From the NCBI RefSeq assembly GCF_001550155.1, contig NZ_LRUF01000008.1:434001-498000 (forward strand): a stretch of DNA of 64,000 nt, given 5' to 3'. Below the pieces are notes generated by a model. The model was not told where the DNA came from, did not search any database, and saw only the letters and a list, made by a program, of their open reading frames with translations. Position numbers and translations under genes: made by a program. Shown one piece after another: positions 61,662 to 64,000 of this stretch (position 1 is the first letter of the stretch; each line of letters begins with the position of its first letter). The DNA is from Pseudoalteromonas arabiensis (GTDB taxonomy: Bacteria > Pseudomonadota > Gammaproteobacteria > Enterobacterales > Alteromonadaceae).

Positions 61662-63254
61662 ATGAAGAACGTAACTCCATCTCTTATTGCAATTGTAGTA
61701 TGTAGTACCCTATTCAGCTCTCCAACTGAAGCTTCAAGTCACCGTGAAGCGCCAAACATCGCGCGCTTCCCGACATTAGATTCAACTGACTTTTACGCGT
61801 TTAATAGCTACGAAGAAGGTCGTGGCGACTATGTCACCTTTATCGCTAACTACATCCCACTTCAGGATGCATATGGCGGCCCAAATTATTTCGCTATGGA
61901 TCCTGATGCAACTTACAGTATTCATATCGATAATGACGGTGATGCCATTGAAGATATTACTTTTGCTTTTAATTTCAAAAGCATGCTCCCTAATGACAAT
62001 ATGGGAGTTGCACTCACTGTGGGACCAGAAGGCAACCAAAGAACCGTGGCAGTACCTCTTAAAAACGTAGGTGGTGTCGCAGCTGGAAATGACGCTGCAG
62101 TAAATTTTAGTGAAGCATATACTGTTAGTGTTATTTCAGGCCCACAACGTACCGGCACTAAAGCAATGCTGACCAATACCATGAACAGCAGTAATGAGTT
62201 TTACAAACCGCTTGATTACATCGGTAACAAAACATTCTCATCGATGTCTGCTTATAAAGAGTATGCAAACCAGTATATCTACACTGTTGCGATTCCAGGC
62301 TGCAGCGGTATGGGTAAAGTATTTGTAGGCCAGCGTAAAGACCCATTTGTTGTTAACCTTGGTAAAACCTTTGACCTAGTTAATTATGTGCCAGTTGAAG
62401 GCGACAGTGCCCCTGGAGCAGGTGACGGTAATGGCTTTCCTGGAGGTATTACACAATCTGCAGACAATGATGATTTAGCAATGAAAAATGTCACTGCAAT
62501 TGCAGTTGAAGTACCCAAAGCTTGTGTCACTGGTGAAGGTAACGGCACAATTGGTAGCTGGACAACGGCAAGTTTACCTCAAGCACGTATTCTAAACCCG
62601 AATGCTTCATTTGCTAAAAATGCTGTGAACGGGGGTGCCTTAACACAAGTGTCTCGCCTTGGTAACCCACTTGTAAACGAGCTTGTCATTGGCCTTAAGG
62701 ATAAAGACACTTTCTCTACATCTGCTCCTGCTGATGATGGTCAGTTCGCTGATTATGTAACACACCCTTCACTACCCGAGCTACTTAACATCTTATTTAA
62801 AGATGCTGTAAATACTACCTTAGGTACGAATATCGAAACCCTTGCACCAACCAACTTCCCTCGTGTTGACTTGCTAACTGCGTTTTTAACTGGCTTCCCA
62901 GGTGTAAACCAGCTTGCAACTGTAACACCATCAGAAATGCTACGTTTAAATACCGCCATTGCAGCAACAGCGCAGTCAGAACAATCTGCATTTGGCGTAG
63001 CAGGTGATGATTTAGCTGGCTTCCCTAACGGCCGTCGTCCGGGTGATGATGTTGTTGATATTGCGCTTCGTGTTGTAATGGGTCGTTTGTGTTATCCAAT
63101 CCCTGTCAACGGCACCGACACAGACTTAGGCTTATGTACATCAGATGATGCCAGTGTCGGTACTGTTCCATTCACAGATGGTGCCCCATTGGATGCAAGT
63201 ATGATGGATGCTAGTTTCCCTTATCTTGCAACGCCAATTGCTGGGTCTAAGTAA
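61662..63254 (+). CDS. DUF4331-domain secreted protein
   Basis: A 530-residue protein with signal peptide (cleavage near EASS). The mature protein begins SSHREAPNIARFPTLDSTDFYAF, the DUF4331 hallmark. Acidic calcium-binding-like loops follow (SIHIDNDGDAIED) with two to three Cys-bearing regions (IPGCSGMG, PKACVTG, RLCYPIP, GLCTSDD). Function of DUF4331 is not established. It is the first gene of a probable operon, downstream of the ECF-like promoter. Length and Cys pattern suggest an extracytoplasmic disulfide-stabilised protein. Confidence 0.9.
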   Translation: MKNVTPSLIAIVVCSTLFSSPTEASSHREAPNIARFPTLDSTDFYAFNSYEEGRGDYVTFIANYIPLQDAYGGPNYFAMDPDATYSIHIDNDGDAIEDITFAFNFKSMLPNDNMGVALTVGPEGNQRTVAVPLKNVGGVAAGNDAAVNFSEAYTVSVISGPQRTGTKAMLTNTMNSSNEFYKPLDYIGNKTFSSMSAYKEYANQYIYTVAIPGCSGMGKVFVGQRKDPFVVNLGKTFDLVNYVPVEGDSAPGAGDGNGFPGGITQSADNDDLAMKNVTAIAVEVPKACVTGEGNGTIGSWTTASLPQARILNPNASFAKNAVNGGALTQVSRLGNPLVNELVIGLKDKDTFSTSAPADDGQFADYVTHPSLPELLNILFKDAVNTTLGTNIETLAPTNFPRVDLLTAFLTGFPGVNQLATVTPSEMLRLNTAIAATAQSEQSAFGVAGDDLAGFPNGRRPGDDVVDIALRVVMGRLCYPIPVNGTDTDLGLCTSDDASVGTVPFTDGAPLDASMMDASFPYLATPIAGSK

Positions 63255-63264
63255 GGAGGCAATT

Positions 63265-63777
63265 ATGTGTAAATTCAATCGTTCTACCTTACTCCTTAGC
63301 ATTTTTGCAGGCGTACTCGCAGGCTGTGGCGGTAGTGATAATGATGACAAAATGAAACCGACACCTGTAAACAATGCTCCCAGTGCAATTGATGCAATGG
63401 TAACAACACAAACAGAAGTTGCTATTGAAGATATGCTAAAAGGGTCTGACCCTGACGGCGATGCACTTACTTACAGTTTAGTGTCTGAACCGAGCTTAGG
63501 TGATGTTGTTGTTAATGCTGATGGCAGTTATACATACACGCCAAATCCAGAAACAACAGGCTCTGACAGTTTTGATTTTGCTGTGACTGATAGTAAAAAC
63601 AGTCAAGCAACAGCCACTGTGAGTATCACCATTGAGGCGTTGCAAGTTGACTTCGCAACAATTGGCCGTGCTGCATTTAGTCAGAGTGCATCAGATAAAC
63701 CATTGAGCTTAAACGGTCGTGTATTTACAAATACAGGCGCAGAGGCAAACTTTGATGATCTGGTCAGTGGAAACTAA
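63265..63777 (+). CDS. Lipoprotein with cadherin/Ig-like repeat
   Basis: A 170-residue lipoprotein from ATG 63265, fixed by AAGGAGG six bases upstream; a longer frame overlaps the DUF4331 gene. Lipobox LAGC (Cys21). A short linker (GGSDNDDKMKPTPVNN) leads to one tandem-type Ig/cadherin-like domain with SDPDGDALTYSLV and DGSYTYTPNPETTGSDSF, matching calcium-binding cadherin-like repeats. The C-terminal tail has no recognised domain. It starts 10 bases after the DUF4331 stop. Confidence 0.82.
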   Translation: MCKFNRSTLLLSIFAGVLAGCGGSDNDDKMKPTPVNNAPSAIDAMVTTQTEVAIEDMLKGSDPDGDALTYSLVSEPSLGDVVVNADGSYTYTPNPETTGSDSFDFAVTDSKNSQATATVSITIEALQVDFATIGRAAFSQSASDKPLSLNGRVFTNTGAEANFDDLVSGN

Positions 63778-63817
63778 TTGCAAACTTGGCCACGGATGGC
63801 CTTTATAAGGATAAATC

Positions 63818-64000
63818 ATGAAATTATTTTCTTTCTTCCTACTATTTACAACAACGCTATTGCAAGCAGAGCCATATATACCGAACGACGAAGATATAAT
63901 AGCAAGTTCAAGAAGTCCTTTACCTGCCACATTATCGAAATACGAATTGGCAACGTTATTTGAGCAGAATCAATGGGCTGGTAGAACAGAATCAAACCAA
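63818..64000 (+). CDS. Start of an exported protein of unknown function (partial)
   Basis: An ATG at 63818 after AAGG opens a frame of 61 codons that runs off the window. The N-terminus MKLFSFFLLFTTTLLQAEP looks like a Sec signal peptide; the mature start YIPNDEDIIASS is soluble. It continues the DUF4331 operon (40-base gap). TPR-type or other partner proteins often follow such genes, but the domain is beyond the window edge. Confidence 0.6.
   Translation, partial: MKLFSFFLLFTTTLLQAEPYIPNDEDIIASSRSPLPATLSKYELATLFEQNQWAGRTESNQ

Overview
The window looks like chromosomal DNA from a marine gammaproteobacterium of the order Alteromonadales, most likely Pseudoalteromonas. This is inferred from the AT-rich codon use, two long Oar-type TonB-dependent receptors, a GlyGly-CTERM-like protein tail, an AgcS symporter, SYLF and PGPGW proteins, and a filamentous prophage of the Vibrio/Shewanella kind. 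No rRNA, tRNA, CRISPR array or insertion sequence was recognised.

Layout. 1-7.5 kb: 3' end of ppsA, a small PGPGW membrane protein, a YdiJ-type FAD/Fe-S dehydrogenase, a CPA1 antiporter coupled to a solitary tyrosine recombinase, and a SYLF lipoprotein. 7.5-16 kb: a complete-looking inovirus (filamentous prophage) bounded by a 38-bp direct repeat. Its left copy forms a recognisable chromosome-dimer-resolution (dif) site, so the window spans the replication terminus region. The phage order is repressor (opposite strand), small membrane protein, HUH Rep, probable ssDNA-binding protein, small membrane protein, major coat protein, a 23-residue microprotein, pIII-like adhesin, pVI-like protein, Zot, a hairpin-bearing intergenic region, a regulator and two accessory genes. 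It encodes no secretin. 16-22.3 kb: two patatin-like lipases flanking an AgcS symporter, then a flavin oxidoreductase and siderophore-interacting-protein pair divergent from a MarR regulator, with palindromic operators between them. 22.3-28.3 kb: ybaK, dnaJ, dnaK (with a sigma-32-like promoter), a thioesterase and a periplasmic binding protein. 28.4-32 kb: pqiABC. 32-39.3 kb: GNAT, NUDIX, an NhaC-family antiporter, an M16 lipoprotein peptidase, MAPEG, a sorted cyclophilin and a DUF3820-like protein. 39.3-50.3 kb: a 5'-nucleotidase, an undescribed pair made of a binding protein and a membrane protein, an S1/P1 nuclease and two TonB receptors; together these could form a nucleic-acid scavenging locus. 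50.4-54.8 kb: a Fur-box-controlled ferric-iron ABC operon led by an unrecognised helical periplasmic protein. 54.8-57.3 kb: a MarR regulator divergent from hmgA-maiA (homogentisate catabolism). 57.4-60 kb: small conserved proteins and a phosphatase/diacylglycerol-kinase fusion. 60.3-64 kb: an ECF sigma factor and anti-sigma factor, then a DUF4331 protein, an Ig-like lipoprotein and the start of a further exported protein.

The most interesting signals are five: the dif-integrated inovirus whose att core encodes the repressor C-terminus; a shared GCATC-N17-CGT(A/T) motif upstream of both the ECF sigma operon and the DUF4331 operon; the two-gene membrane sensor candidate at 40.9-42.8 kb; the unknown protein leading the Fur-controlled iron operon; and a previously uncalled 23-codon phage gene. 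All functional assignments come from motif reading without database searches.
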